This document shows, in pieces, positions 40,904-49,782 of a stretch of DNA of 64,000 nucleotides. A program made the position numbers and the translations under genes. How positions within the stretch are numbered: position 1 is the stretch's first letter; every line of letters starts with the position of its first letter. Origin of the DNA: RPQJ01 sp963748985 (GTDB lineage Bacteria > Pseudomonadota > Gammaproteobacteria > Steroidobacterales > Steroidobacteraceae); NCBI GenBank assembly GCA_963748985.1, contig CAVVKQ010000002.1:1-64000 (forward strand), in the 5' to 3' direction. Below the pieces are notes generated by a model. It was not told where the DNA came from and did not search any database. It was given only the letters and a program-made list of their open reading frames with translations.

Positions 40904-41914
40904 TCAGTGGTAACCGCCGCCGCCTTGTTCGATCTTGCCGCGGAACACCCAGTACGAGTACGCGGTGTACACGAGGATGACCGGGATCAGGAAGGCGGCG
41001 CCCGCGAGCAGGAACCCGAGGCTCGACGGCGGCGCAGCCGCTTCCCACAGCGTGACCGATGTCGGCACCAGGTACGGAAAGAAACTGATCAGGAGTCCGA
41101 CGAAGCACAGGACGAACAGCGCCAGCGATGCGAGGAAGGGACTCAGCTCTTGCCGCCGTCGCAGCCCATTGAACAGCATGTACCCGGCGAGACCGACAAG
41201 GGCCGGAACCGGCGCCACGAACAGTATCCGCGGCCACGAGAACCAGCGCTGCATGAACACGTCACTGAGGAAGGGGGTCCACAGGCTGACGAGCCCGATG
41301 GCGGCCAACGTCGCGCCGCCGGCAAGGCTGGCGAACCGATACGCCCGCTGCTGGGTGGGACCCTGCGTCTTGTAGATGAGCCAGGTGGCACCGAGCAGCG
41401 CATAGCCAGCCACGAGCGACACGCCGGTAAGCACGCTGAAAGGCGTGAGCCAGTCCCACCAGCCACCGGCATAAGCGCGGCCCGCCACCGGGATTCCCTG
41501 CACCAGCGCGCCGAGCGCGACTCCCTGGGCGAACGCGGCCAGCGTCGATCCGGCGGTGAATGCGCCATCCCACAGGAACTTGCCGCGCTGTGTCTTCCAG
41601 CGAAACTCGAAAGCCACGCCGCGAAAGACGAGCCCAAGCAGCAGGGCGATCACGGGCGCATACAGCGCTGGCATGATGATCGCGTAGGCCAGCGGAAAGG
41701 CCGCGAACAAGGCACCGCCTCCGAGCACGAGCCATGTCTCGTTGCCGTCCCACACCGGCGCGACCGAGTTCATCATCTCGTCGCGCTGCATCTCCCCGGG
41801 CATGAAGGGAAACAGGATGCCGACGCCGAGGTCGAAACCGTCCAGCACGACGTAAGCGAGCACCGCGAAGGCGATGAGTCCGGCCCAGATCAGCGCGAGA
41901 TCGAGGTGCATCAT
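40904..41914 (-). CDS. cydB: Cytochrome bd-type oxidase subunit II
   Basis: A 336-residue membrane subunit with eight or nine helices. The opening LALIWAGLIAFAVLAYVVLDGFDLGVG and MMNSVAPVWDGNETWLVLGGG are diagnostic of CydB/CioB. It pairs with CydA to reduce oxygen with quinol. ATGATG lies across the cydA stop (ATGA overlap); either ATG could be used. The sequence is followed by the DUF2474 subunit, giving the CIO-type order cydA-cydB-DUF2474. Confidence 0.93.
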   Translation of the reverse strand: MMHLDLALIWAGLIAFAVLAYVVLDGFDLGVGILFPFMPGEMQRDEMMNSVAPVWDGNETWLVLGGGALFAAFPLAYAIIMPALYAPVIALLLGLVFRGVAFEFRWKTQRGKFLWDGAFTAGSTLAAFAQGVALGALVQGIPVAGRAYAGGWWDWLTPFSVLTGVSLVAGYALLGATWLIYKTQGPTQQRAYRFASLAGGATLAAIGLVSLWTPFLSDVFMQRWFSWPRILFVAPVPALVGLAGYMLFNGLRRRQELSPFLASLALFVLCFVGLLISFFPYLVPTSVTLWEAAAPPSSLGFLLAGAAFLIPVILVYTAYSYWVFRGKIEQGGGGYH

Positions 41915-43308
41915 GCGCGCGGCACTTTGCGCATGACCGGTCCGGGCATGAGGCCGCTCGCATGCATCGGGTGGGAGGGTGCAAATTCCGGCTCGGTAGA
42001 CTCCGGTGCCTTGCGCATCAGGCGCAGCATGTAGAACGCACCGGCACCGAAGACCGTGAAGTACACGATTGCAAATGCGGCGAGCGAAGCACCCACTGCC
42101 GCGGCGTCGATCGACGATGCGCTCTCCGCGGTTCGCAGCAACCCGTACACGGTGTAAGGCTGTCGGCCGACCTCGGTGGTGATCCAGCCCGCAATCACGG
42201 CGACGATGCCGATGGGGCTCAAGGCGACTGACGCGCGCAGCAGCCACGGCTCGTCGTACAGGCGCCGTCGCGCCCGCAGCGCCAGGCTCCACACGCCGAC
42301 CGCGAGCATCGCGAGTCCGGCCCCGACCATCACGCGGAAGCTCCAGAACACGATCGTCGCATTCGGGCGATCCTCGCGCGGCCATTCCTTGAGCCCGCGC
42401 ACAGTGCCGTTCCAGTCGTGGGTGAGGATCAGGCTGCCAAGCTTCGGCACCTCGACCGCGTGCCGTGTCCGCTCCTGCTCCATGTCGGGCCAGCCGAACA
42501 GGATGAGCGGCGCGCCCGCGCGAGTCTCGAAGTGACCTTCCATTGCCGCAACTTTGGCCGGCTGGTGCTCCAGCGTGTTGAGCCCGTGAAAGTCGCCGGC
42601 GACGATCTGCAGCGGCGCGACAATCGCGGCCATCCACATCGCCATCGAGAACATGATGCGCGAGGCCGGCAGGGTCGCATCGCGCAACAGATGCAGCGCG
42701 CCCGTGCCACCGACGATGAACGCCGTGCTGAGGTACGCGGCCAGGAGCATGTGCACGAGCCGGTAGGGAAACGACGGGTTGAAGACGACTGCGACCCAGT
42801 CCACCGGAACGAACTGGCCGACCTCGTTGATCGCGTAGCCGGCCGGCGTCTGCATCCAGCTGTTGACCGACAGGATCCAGAACGCGGAAATGAACGTGCC
42901 GAGCGCGACCATCAGCGTCGCCAGGAAGTGCAGTCGCGGCCCCACGCGCGACAGGCCGAACAGCATGACGCCGAGGAATCCCGCTTCCAGGAAGAAAGCG
43001 GTGAGTACCTCGTAACCCATCAAGGGTCCGATGACCGGGCCGGCCTTGTCGGAGAACACGCTCCAGTTGGTGCCGAACTGGTAGCTCATGACGATGCCCG
43101 ACACGACGCCCATGCCGAACGCTACTGCGAAGATCTTCTTCCAGTAATTGAAGAGGTCGAGGAAGACCGTGCGGCCAGTAAAGAACCAGAGACCTTCGAG
43201 CACGGCGAGGTAGCTGGCCAACCCGATCGAGATCGCCGGGAAGACGATGTGGAAGGTAATCGTAAAGGCGAACTGCAGCCGCGCGAGTGTCAGTGCATCG
43301 ATATCCAT
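41911..43308 (-). CDS. cydA: Cytochrome bd-type oxidase subunit I (CIO-like)
   Basis: A 465-residue membrane subunit with haem ligands in place: H in FHIVFPAISIG (haem b595), H in PYRLVHMLLAAY and M further on (haem b558), and GRQPYTVYGLLRT near the C-terminus. The quinol (Q) loop after GWPDMEQERTRHAVEVPKLG is short, as in cyanide-insensitive oxidases (CioA), not the long E. coli form. It supports respiration at low oxygen or under cyanide, sulfide or nitric-oxide stress. A sulfide-tolerant oxidase would suit an organism handling reduced sulfur, but no link to the island is shown. Confidence 0.93.
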   Translation of the reverse strand: MDIDALTLARLQFAFTITFHIVFPAISIGLASYLAVLEGLWFFTGRTVFLDLFNYWKKIFAVAFGMGVVSGIVMSYQFGTNWSVFSDKAGPVIGPLMGYEVLTAFFLEAGFLGVMLFGLSRVGPRLHFLATLMVALGTFISAFWILSVNSWMQTPAGYAINEVGQFVPVDWVAVVFNPSFPYRLVHMLLAAYLSTAFIVGGTGALHLLRDATLPASRIMFSMAMWMAAIVAPLQIVAGDFHGLNTLEHQPAKVAAMEGHFETRAGAPLILFGWPDMEQERTRHAVEVPKLGSLILTHDWNGTVRGLKEWPREDRPNATIVFWSFRVMVGAGLAMLAVGVWSLALRARRRLYDEPWLLRASVALSPIGIVAVIAGWITTEVGRQPYTVYGLLRTAESASSIDAAAVGASLAAFAIVYFTVFGAGAFYMLRLMRKAPESTEPEFAPSHPMHASGLMPGPVMRKVPRA

Positions 43309-43505
43309 GGCCCGTCCGCGGTGCCGCCAGCGTCCGTCAAGACTAGCCGCTCGGACCAGGCCTGTCCCGTGCTTTCCGGTCCCTGGGAATCGCGATCATC
43401 AGGTTCGCAGGTCGGCGAGCGCCCCGGGGCCGCCCGCCCTTGTGCGCGTCCCGGCATCGCGCGACCATCGATCGCCCCTGCCGGGCTGCAATGGATCGGA
43501 ACGCG

Positions 43506-44420
43506 ATGAACCTCACGCTGGGAATGATCGGGCTCGGTCGGATGGGCGGCAACATGAGCCGTCGCATAGCGCGTGCTGGCCACGTGGTGATTGCCTGGGA
43601 CCGCGCGGCCGAGGCCCGTGCAGCAGTGGCCGGCGAGCCGCGCCTGGTTGCGGTCGTCACGCTGGAAGAACTCGTGGCGAACCTGCCATCGCCGAAAATC
43701 GTCTGGCTGATGCTGCCCGCCGGCGCGCCCACGGATGAAACGCTGGCCCGGCTGGTGCCGCTGTTGTCGCCTGGCGATGTCGTCATCGATGGTGCCAACG
43801 CGATGTACAAAGACAGCCAGCGGCATGCGACAGCACTTGCCGCGCACGGCTTGTCGTTCGTCGATGCCGGAGTGTCGGGAGGCGTTTGGGGCCTGGAGAA
43901 CGGTTATGGCCTGATGGTGGGCGGTGACGCTGCGGCCGTGCGCACGATCGAACCCGTGCTGCGTGTACTGGCCCCGGCGGAAGACCGCGGCTGGGTGCAT
44001 TGCGGACCGGCCGGTGCCGGGCACTTTACCAAGATGGTCCACAACGGCATCGAATACGGAATGATGCAGGCCTACGCCGAGGGACTGGCGTTGATGCGCG
44101 CCAAGAGCGAGTTTGCTCTCGACCTGCCGCAGATCACGGAAGCCTGGCGACACGGCACGGTGATCCGGTCGTGGCTGCTGGACCTCACGGCCGAGTTCCT
44201 GGCGCACGACGCGACACTCGAGTCGACGGTGCCATTCGTTGCGGATTCGGGGGAAGGCCGCTGGACGGCCATCGAGTCCATCGAACTCGGTGTGCCGACG
44301 CCCGTCATGACGCTCTCGTTGATGGAGCGCTTCGCGAGCCAGGGCAAGGATGATTTCACCAACCGGTTGCTGGCACGCATGCGCCAGGCTTTTGGTGGGC
44401 ACGCGGTGAAGACGAAGTAA
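43506..44420 (+). CDS. gnd: 6-phosphogluconate dehydrogenase, short (YqeC/GndA) type
   Basis: A 304-residue decarboxylating 6-phosphogluconate dehydrogenase of the short, often NAD-preferring type. NAD motif GMIGLGRMGGNM, then DGANAMYKDSQRHA, substrate loop FVDAGVSGGVWGLENGYGLMVGG, and the catalytic HCGPAGAGHFTKMVHNGIEYGMMQ. The usual long C-terminal domain of dimeric Gnd is absent, as expected in this type. ATG 43506 has GGAA upstream; the frame upstream to 43440 lacks such a site. Convergent with zwf; together they form the oxidative pentose-phosphate branch, apart from the lactonase. Confidence 0.93.
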   Translation: MNLTLGMIGLGRMGGNMSRRIARAGHVVIAWDRAAEARAAVAGEPRLVAVVTLEELVANLPSPKIVWLMLPAGAPTDETLARLVPLLSPGDVVIDGANAMYKDSQRHATALAAHGLSFVDAGVSGGVWGLENGYGLMVGGDAAAVRTIEPVLRVLAPAEDRGWVHCGPAGAGHFTKMVHNGIEYGMMQAYAEGLALMRAKSEFALDLPQITEAWRHGTVIRSWLLDLTAEFLAHDATLESTVPFVADSGEGRWTAIESIELGVPTPVMTLSLMERFASQGKDDFTNRLLARMRQAFGGHAVKTK

Positions 44421-44463
44421 CGGGTGAGGCCGTCGGGACGCCCGGTGCCGGGGTGCCGTCTGA

Positions 44464-45867
44464 TCAGCCGCAGGGTGTCGAAGTTGAAACCGATGGCGGG
44501 TCGTACCAGCCACCGAAGCGCTCGACCATGCGTGCAGCGGCGTCCGGTCCCCAGCTGCCCGAAGCATACCGTTCAGCCTGGGGACCGCTGGCCAGCAGTC
44601 GATCCACGATGTCCCAGGCCACCTCGACGGAATCCTGGCGCGCGAACAACGTCGCGTCGCCACGCATTGCATCACCCAGCAGTCGCTCGTATGGCGTCAT
44701 CTCGTCAGTCCGCGAATTGCAGGCATAGAGTTCGGTCTCAACGCCCACCATGGCTTCGCCGGCATCCTTGGTGCGGACACCGAGCGCAATTGCAATTCGG
44801 TCCGGTCCGAGCCGGAACCGCAGGTAATTCGCGCGTGGCGGCAGTGTTTCATCGAACAGTCGCTGTGGCGGACGTCGAAACGTCGCCATCACCTCGGTCG
44901 CTGTCACGGGCATCCGCTTCCCGGTCCGGATGAAAAATGGCACGTCGGCCCAGCGCCACGAGTCGACCTCGAAGCGCAGCGCCGCGTACGTTTCGGCATC
45001 CGAGTTGGGACTGACGCCCTCTTCGCTGCGATACCCCTCGTACTGGCCCCGCACGATGTCACGACGATCCGGGTGCCGGATCGCGCGCAATACCTTCATC
45101 TTCTCGTCGCGCATCGCTTCGGGGCTGGTGCCGACCGGCGGTTCCATCGCCAGGATCGCGAGGACCTGCAGCAGGTGGTTCTGCACGACGTCCCGCACCG
45201 CGCCGAGTTCCTCGTACAGCCGGCCACGGCCCTCGATGCCGAATTTCTCGGCCATGGTGATCTGCACGTGCTCGATGTGCGTGCGGTTCCAGAGCGGCTC
45301 GACGATGGAATTGGCAAACCGGAAGTACAGGAGGTTCTGCACGGCTTCCTTGCCGAGAAAGTGATCGATGCGATAAATCGATTTCTCGTCGACGACCTGT
45401 TGCAACGCGCGGTTGATCGTCTGCGCGCTCGAGAGATCGCGCCCCAGTGGCTTCTCGACGACGACGCGGGCGTTCGTTGCGCAACCGGAGCTGCCCAGCT
45501 TCGCGGCGACCGCCGCGAACAGGCTCGGCGGAATGGCCAGGTAGTGGCAGGGACGCCGGGCGCCGTCGAGTGCTTTGCGCAACGCGACGAAGGTGGAGTC
45601 GTCGCGGTAGTCGCCGTCGATGAGTTGCAGCCTGGCTGCAAGGCGTCGCAACGCTTCCGGGTCGGTACCGTCACCGTGCTGCGCCAGGCTTTCCCGCAGC
45701 CGGGCGGTCAATGCCTCCCGCGTGACTCCGCCTCGCGCGACGCCGACGACGATCTCCGGCAATCGTCCGCGTCGTTCGAGATTCTCGAGCGCGGGCAGGA
45801 TCTTCTTGAAAGCAAGGTCGCCCGTGATGCCGAACACGACCAATGCATCGGAGTAATCGCCATTCAT
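44464..45867 (-). CDS. zwf: Glucose-6-phosphate 1-dehydrogenase
   Basis: A 467-residue NADP-dependent enzyme. Coenzyme motif VVFGITGDLAFKK (GxxGDLA), the substrate-binding RIDHFLGKE with the conserved lysine and histidine, and EKPLGRDL. It oxidises glucose-6-phosphate to 6-phosphogluconolactone. No pgl gene lies between it and gnd. It is convergent to gnd over 43 bases. An upstream ATG with a modest site (AGGCAACTGACGAC) starts it. The tail past residue 450 is poorly conserved. Confidence 0.95.
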   Translation of the reverse strand: MNGDYSDALVVFGITGDLAFKKILPALENLERRGRLPEIVVGVARGGVTREALTARLRESLAQHGDGTDPEALRRLAARLQLIDGDYRDDSTFVALRKALDGARRPCHYLAIPPSLFAAVAAKLGSSGCATNARVVVEKPLGRDLSSAQTINRALQQVVDEKSIYRIDHFLGKEAVQNLLYFRFANSIVEPLWNRTHIEHVQITMAEKFGIEGRGRLYEELGAVRDVVQNHLLQVLAILAMEPPVGTSPEAMRDEKMKVLRAIRHPDRRDIVRGQYEGYRSEEGVSPNSDAETYAALRFEVDSWRWADVPFFIRTGKRMPVTATEVMATFRRPPQRLFDETLPPRANYLRFRLGPDRIAIALGVRTKDAGEAMVGVETELYACNSRTDEMTPYERLLGDAMRGDATLFARQDSVEVAWDIVDRLLASGPQAERYASGSWGPDAAARMVERFGGWYDPPSVSTSTPCG

Positions 45868-45903
45868 GTCGTCAGTTGCCTGGGTACCGACGGCATGAAC
45901 GCG

Positions 45904-46965
45904 TTACGGTCGTTCCGGCAGCTGCAGGTGCTTGAGCACCCGATTGAGGTTCCTGCGGATTTCGGTGAGCTGGCCCAGTGCGGCGAGAGTCCGCATGAAG
46001 TCCTTCAACGGCTGCAGCGGATAGCCGCCATAGTGTCCCGGATCGGGCACGTCGCTGGTCACCGTCGAACGCCCTGCCAGCACGACGTCGTCTGCCAGCT
46101 TGAGGTGCGCCGACACCACGCTGTTGCCGCCAGTCATGAAACGTTTTCCGATCGTCGTCGAGCCGGCCATCATGAAGCCGGCGGTGTAGAACCCGTCTTC
46201 GCCCAGGTCGCAGTTGTGCGCGATGTGGCAGAGGTTGTCCAGTTTCGTGCCCGAGCGGATATGGGTGGACGACAGCGTCGCGCGATCGATCGCGCAATTG
46301 CTGCCGATCTCGACCTCGTCGCCGATGCACACGTTGCCCAGGTGCGACAGCTTCTGCGGCCGCCGGCTCGCCCCAACCGCATAGCCAAAACCGTCGCTGC
46401 CGACGCTGCTGTGCGGATGCACCTCGCAGTCGCGCCCGAGTTCGCATCCGGCGCCGACGAAGACGTGCGGGTGCAGCAGGGTGTTCGGGCCGAGGCGCAC
46501 GTCGTTCTCGACGACGGTGTGCGACCCGATGCAGCAGCCTTCGCCGATGACGGCGTTGGCGCCGATCACGCAGTACGGACCCAGGAGGACGTCCGCCCCG
46601 ATCGAGGCCGACGCGTGGACGATGGCCGTGGGATGACGCTCGCCCCATTGGGCGAACCGCTCGCGCTTACGGTCGAAATGCTTGAGCAGCACCGCCATGC
46701 CCATCGGCATGGCCTTGACGGAGAAGCAGCAGCCAAAGCCGGTTTCCACTGCGACCAGCTGATCGGCAATGTCGCGCTGCACGACGAGAATGGCGGCTCC
46801 GCGTTCCCGCGCGGTCGCGAGCTGCGCCTGATCGCTGACGAAGACGAGGCTGTCGGGACCGGCATCGCACGGCACGTGGCAGTGGGAGGCAGCTGCGTCC
46901 AGGTTGCCTTGCAGGTACGCGAAGACGTCCCCATGGCTGCCCTGGACGGTGTGTGCATCGAGCAT
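45904..46965 (-). CDS. lpxD: LpxD-like N-acyltransferase
   Basis: A 353-residue protein with the two-part structure of UDP-3-O-acylglucosamine N-acyltransferase: an N-terminal uridine-binding domain (residues 1-100, with GPDSLVFVSD) and a left-handed beta-helix of hexapeptide repeats (105-300), ending in a helical tail. HPHSSVGSDGFGYA is an LpxD signature, and the catalytic histidine would be in CHIAHNCDLGED. It adds the second hydroxyacyl chain in lipid A synthesis. It stands apart from any lpx cluster, so it may be a second copy with a different acyl preference. GAAGGGA precedes the ATG; the gene follows the desaturase by 55 bases. Confidence 0.85.
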   Translation of the reverse strand: MLDAHTVQGSHGDVFAYLQGNLDAAASHCHVPCDAGPDSLVFVSDQAQLATARERGAAILVVQRDIADQLVAVETGFGCCFSVKAMPMGMAVLLKHFDRKRERFAQWGERHPTAIVHASASIGADVLLGPYCVIGANAVIGEGCCIGSHTVVENDVRLGPNTLLHPHVFVGAGCELGRDCEVHPHSSVGSDGFGYAVGASRRPQKLSHLGNVCIGDEVEIGSNCAIDRATLSSTHIRSGTKLDNLCHIAHNCDLGEDGFYTAGFMMAGSTTIGKRFMTGGNSVVSAHLKLADDVVLAGRSTVTSDVPDPGHYGGYPLQPLKDFMRTLAALGQLTEIRRNLNRVLKHLQLPERP

Positions 46966-47020
46966 GGGGATCCCTTCTAGTAATGACGGCCGGTGCTCTG
47001 TGGCCCGGCCGGTAGCGGCT

Positions 47021-48091
47021 TCAGGCGGCCGCGTTCGCCAGCGTCACGCGGGCGGTCACCTTGCCGTCGAAGTCCAGCCACTGGTGACTGGCGAAATCGT
47101 ACAACTTGCAGCGTCGCACGACGTCCATGTACGTGCGCCGGTTGATGCGGTAATCGCAAAGATCCGGGAACTTGTCGCGCAGCACCTGCTGGGCTGCCCG
47201 CAGCATGAACATCGGGATTCCCGGGTTCAGGTGATGCGCGTTGTGTTCCATGATGTTGTGCATGAGGCGGTCGATGCCCCACGGGAAGCGCACGCAGGCA
47301 GTGGAGGTGAGGTAGGCACGGTTGCGTTGCCATTCCTGGCGGTTCTGGAACCAGGCGATGCCCGGGTTCGTGTGATGGAGATACACCACGAAGCCGATCA
47401 CGCCGTTCCACAGCAGGAACGGGAAGATGACCGCCAGCGTAACGAGCAACGAGGCTGATTGCCCGGTTGCAGCTGCGCCGTACACGACGATGCCGACCCA
47501 GACGGCGGCGAACGCCGTCACGAGCAGGCTGTCGAGCTTGTACTTGCGGCGGCTCGAGCCGACTTCTTTCTTGCTGGCGAAGAACAACTTCTTCCACCAC
47601 ATCTCGTACAGGTAATACGCGCCCCAGCCGAGGCCTGACCGATACAGCCGCTCGAGTGCCCGGCGGTAACCCGGCAGCGCATCGAATTCGACCTTGGAGT
47701 AGGGCGCCCAGACCTGGTCCCGGCCCTTGAGGTTGTTGAAGCCGTGGTGCGCCGTGTTGTGTCCCATCTCCCACAGGCTGAAAGCGGTCATCGACGGCAG
47801 GAACGCGATTCGTCCGCAGACAGCATTGAGTCGCGCGCTCGAGAAGAAACTGCCATGGCAGGCATCGTGGCCGACGAGAAACAGCCGGACGATCGCAAAC
47901 GACACGACCAGCGAGCCGAGCAGTTTCAGCAGCAGGCTCTCGGCCAGCAGGACAATCGCGGTTCCCGCACTGAAAAATGCGATATCGAGCAGCAGCACCA
48001 GGGCCGGCAGCAGGATCTGCGTCCTGGAAGTCTCGAAGGAACACAGCAGGGCCTTGCGGTTCCAGGTGTTCGCTTGCGTGCTGGCTTGCAT
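47021..48091 (-). CDS. Membrane fatty-acid desaturase (delta-12-like)
   Basis: A 356-residue integral-membrane di-iron desaturase of the acyl-lipid (omega-6/delta-12) kind. Histidine boxes HDACHG, HNTAHH and HNAHH (EHNAHHLNP) are in order; hydrophobic pairs lie around 28-66 and 185-225. It differs from the delta-9-type enzyme in the photoreceptor operon. It lies directly upstream of LpxD on the same strand (55 bases), which suggests that membrane or lipid A acyl chains are its substrates. Function beyond the family is inference. Confidence 0.88.
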   Translation of the reverse strand: MQASTQANTWNRKALLCSFETSRTQILLPALVLLLDIAFFSAGTAIVLLAESLLLKLLGSLVVSFAIVRLFLVGHDACHGSFFSSARLNAVCGRIAFLPSMTAFSLWEMGHNTAHHGFNNLKGRDQVWAPYSKVEFDALPGYRRALERLYRSGLGWGAYYLYEMWWKKLFFASKKEVGSSRRKYKLDSLLVTAFAAVWVGIVVYGAAATGQSASLLVTLAVIFPFLLWNGVIGFVVYLHHTNPGIAWFQNRQEWQRNRAYLTSTACVRFPWGIDRLMHNIMEHNAHHLNPGIPMFMLRAAQQVLRDKFPDLCDYRINRRTYMDVVRRCKLYDFASHQWLDFDGKVTARVTLANAAA

Positions 48092-48255
48092 GTCGTGGGG
48101 CGCCTCAGCGGTCCGTAGGGAGACAGTGCGGACGCGACAGCAAAAGGCAGCGCGCGGTCGCTCATTATACCCCAGGCGGGCCGACGTGACTTGACGCGGT
48201 GCAATGCGCGGTCTGGATGGTCCAGGCCAGCGCAGCGAGCAGGCCGGCGCGCGCG

Positions 48256-49464
48256 TCAGCGCTCGGGTTTACGCTCCGTTACGAGTCGGTCGTGGCGCCG
48301 CAGCATTTCCTGCAGTCGCGCGTGATCGATCGCCACGAGGCGATTGCCGTCGATGCCCGTCATGGTTCGCGCCGCCACCAGCGCGTTGACGATGGCCTCC
48401 TCAGTGGCCAGCACCGTGGCTTCAAACAGGCCGTCGAGCCGGTCGTTCGGAACGAAGGCAGCCTGCTGCAGGCTTTCCGTCGCGGTGGCTGCGGCCGAAT
48501 TCGCCGTGGAGAACGCGAGGAAGATATCACCCGAGCCGTTGCCCGCCGTGCCACCGGTACGCGCGATTCCCATCGCAGCGCGCCGCGCGATGCGCTTGAG
48601 TTGCGTCGGCAGCAGCGGCGCGTCTGTCGCGACGACGACGATGATCGAACCGAGTTCGTTGACGGGGCCGCTTTCCTTGGTGAACGGCGAGTCTTCGGGC
48701 CAGTCGCGGCCGATAGGGATGCCGGCCACCTGCAGCTGTGAACGACGGCCGAAGTTGGACTGCACCAGGACTCCGACCGTGTAGTCGGCAATACCATGCA
48801 CCCGGACGCGACGTGACGACGTGCCCGTGCCGCCTTTGAATTCAAAAGTGTGCATGCCTGTGCCGCCGCCGACATTGCCTTCGGCGATGGCGCCTGCGCG
48901 CGCACCGTCGAGCGCGGCAAAGACGTGTTCGCGCCTCACGTGGAAGCCGTTGAGGTCGTTGAGGTAGCCGTCCCAGGTCTCCGCTACCACGGGCAGACCC
49001 CACAGTTGCTCCGTGCCACCGTTCTGCAGCATCCATGCGATCACCGAATCGCGCACGACACCCACGCTGTGCGTGTTCGTGATCAGTATCGGAGTGCCGA
49101 CGATGCCGGACTCTTCGATCCAGATCGTTCCCGTCATCTCGCCATTGCCATTGCCAACCGCGTAGGCGCCGAAGACTCCGCTCAGGTCTTTGCGGCCGCG
49201 CGGCAGCACGGCGGTCACGCCAGTGCGCACCGGGCCTTTGCCGACCTCGAGCTTGCCTTCACCTGCGACCAGCGTCGTGTAGCCGACTTCGACGCCAGCG
49301 ACGTCGGTGATCGCATTGAGCGGCCCGGGGGAGCCCGGAAACGGAATGCCGAGGTCGCGGGCTCGCGGTTCGGCGGCGGCAACTGTGCCCATGCTGAGGA
49401 TCACTCCGAGGAAGGTGACGCGAATGCAGGCGCGCATGAGGGACCAGGTGAGTTGCGAAGGCAT
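48256..49464 (-). CDS. dmpA: Exported P1-family aminopeptidase (DmpA-like)
   Basis: A 402-residue N-terminal-nucleophile peptidase of family P1 (L-aminopeptidase/D-esterase). A Sec signal ends near AAAEPRA. GPLNAITDVAGVEVGYTT opens the domain; the autocatalytic cleavage and nucleophile serine are in GNGSGDIFLAFST. Such enzymes release N-terminal residues from peptides or beta-peptides. Starts at 49473 (GTG), 49464 (ATG, with GGTGA 6 bases upstream) and 49437 (ATG) are possible; 49464 is preferred. It is divergent from the next serine hydrolase. Confidence 0.88.
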   Translation of the reverse strand: MPSQLTWSLMRACIRVTFLGVILSMGTVAAAEPRARDLGIPFPGSPGPLNAITDVAGVEVGYTTLVAGEGKLEVGKGPVRTGVTAVLPRGRKDLSGVFGAYAVGNGNGEMTGTIWIEESGIVGTPILITNTHSVGVVRDSVIAWMLQNGGTEQLWGLPVVAETWDGYLNDLNGFHVRREHVFAALDGARAGAIAEGNVGGGTGMHTFEFKGGTGTSSRRVRVHGIADYTVGVLVQSNFGRRSQLQVAGIPIGRDWPEDSPFTKESGPVNELGSIIVVVATDAPLLPTQLKRIARRAAMGIARTGGTAGNGSGDIFLAFSTANSAAATATESLQQAAFVPNDRLDGLFEATVLATEEAIVNALVAARTMTGIDGNRLVAIDHARLQEMLRRHDRLVTERKPER

Positions 49465-49782
49465 GTGGGTCACCGTCGGCGGCTGCGCCGGAAATCATCC
49501 GCGAGTACGTGGGCAGGGTTGCCGGCGCCGTGCAGCCAGCAGGGTCCGACGAAAATACGTCTTTGGCCCCGTTAGTCAAGGCGCGGCGCGGCAAGCGTCA
49601 CGGCCGGCGCCGCCGCGGTGGCAGGCTGGCCTTGTCTGGGGCCAGCCCGAGCCAGCACACTGTTGCAATGTGGATGAGTCCGGCGAGGCCTGGATCGGCG
49701 GGCAGACGCAGACGGTCGTCGAAGGAGCGCTGAGCTGGTGAATCGCCAGATCCCGGTGCTGGAACGAAGGCAGGAAGTAAAC
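49465..49782. other. Divergent intergenic region, about 320 bases
   Basis: Lies between the divergent P1 peptidase and NylB-like hydrolase genes. Short frames on both strands show no protein character. It must hold two promoters; I see no clear operator, RNA gene or repeat. Confidence 0.45.
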
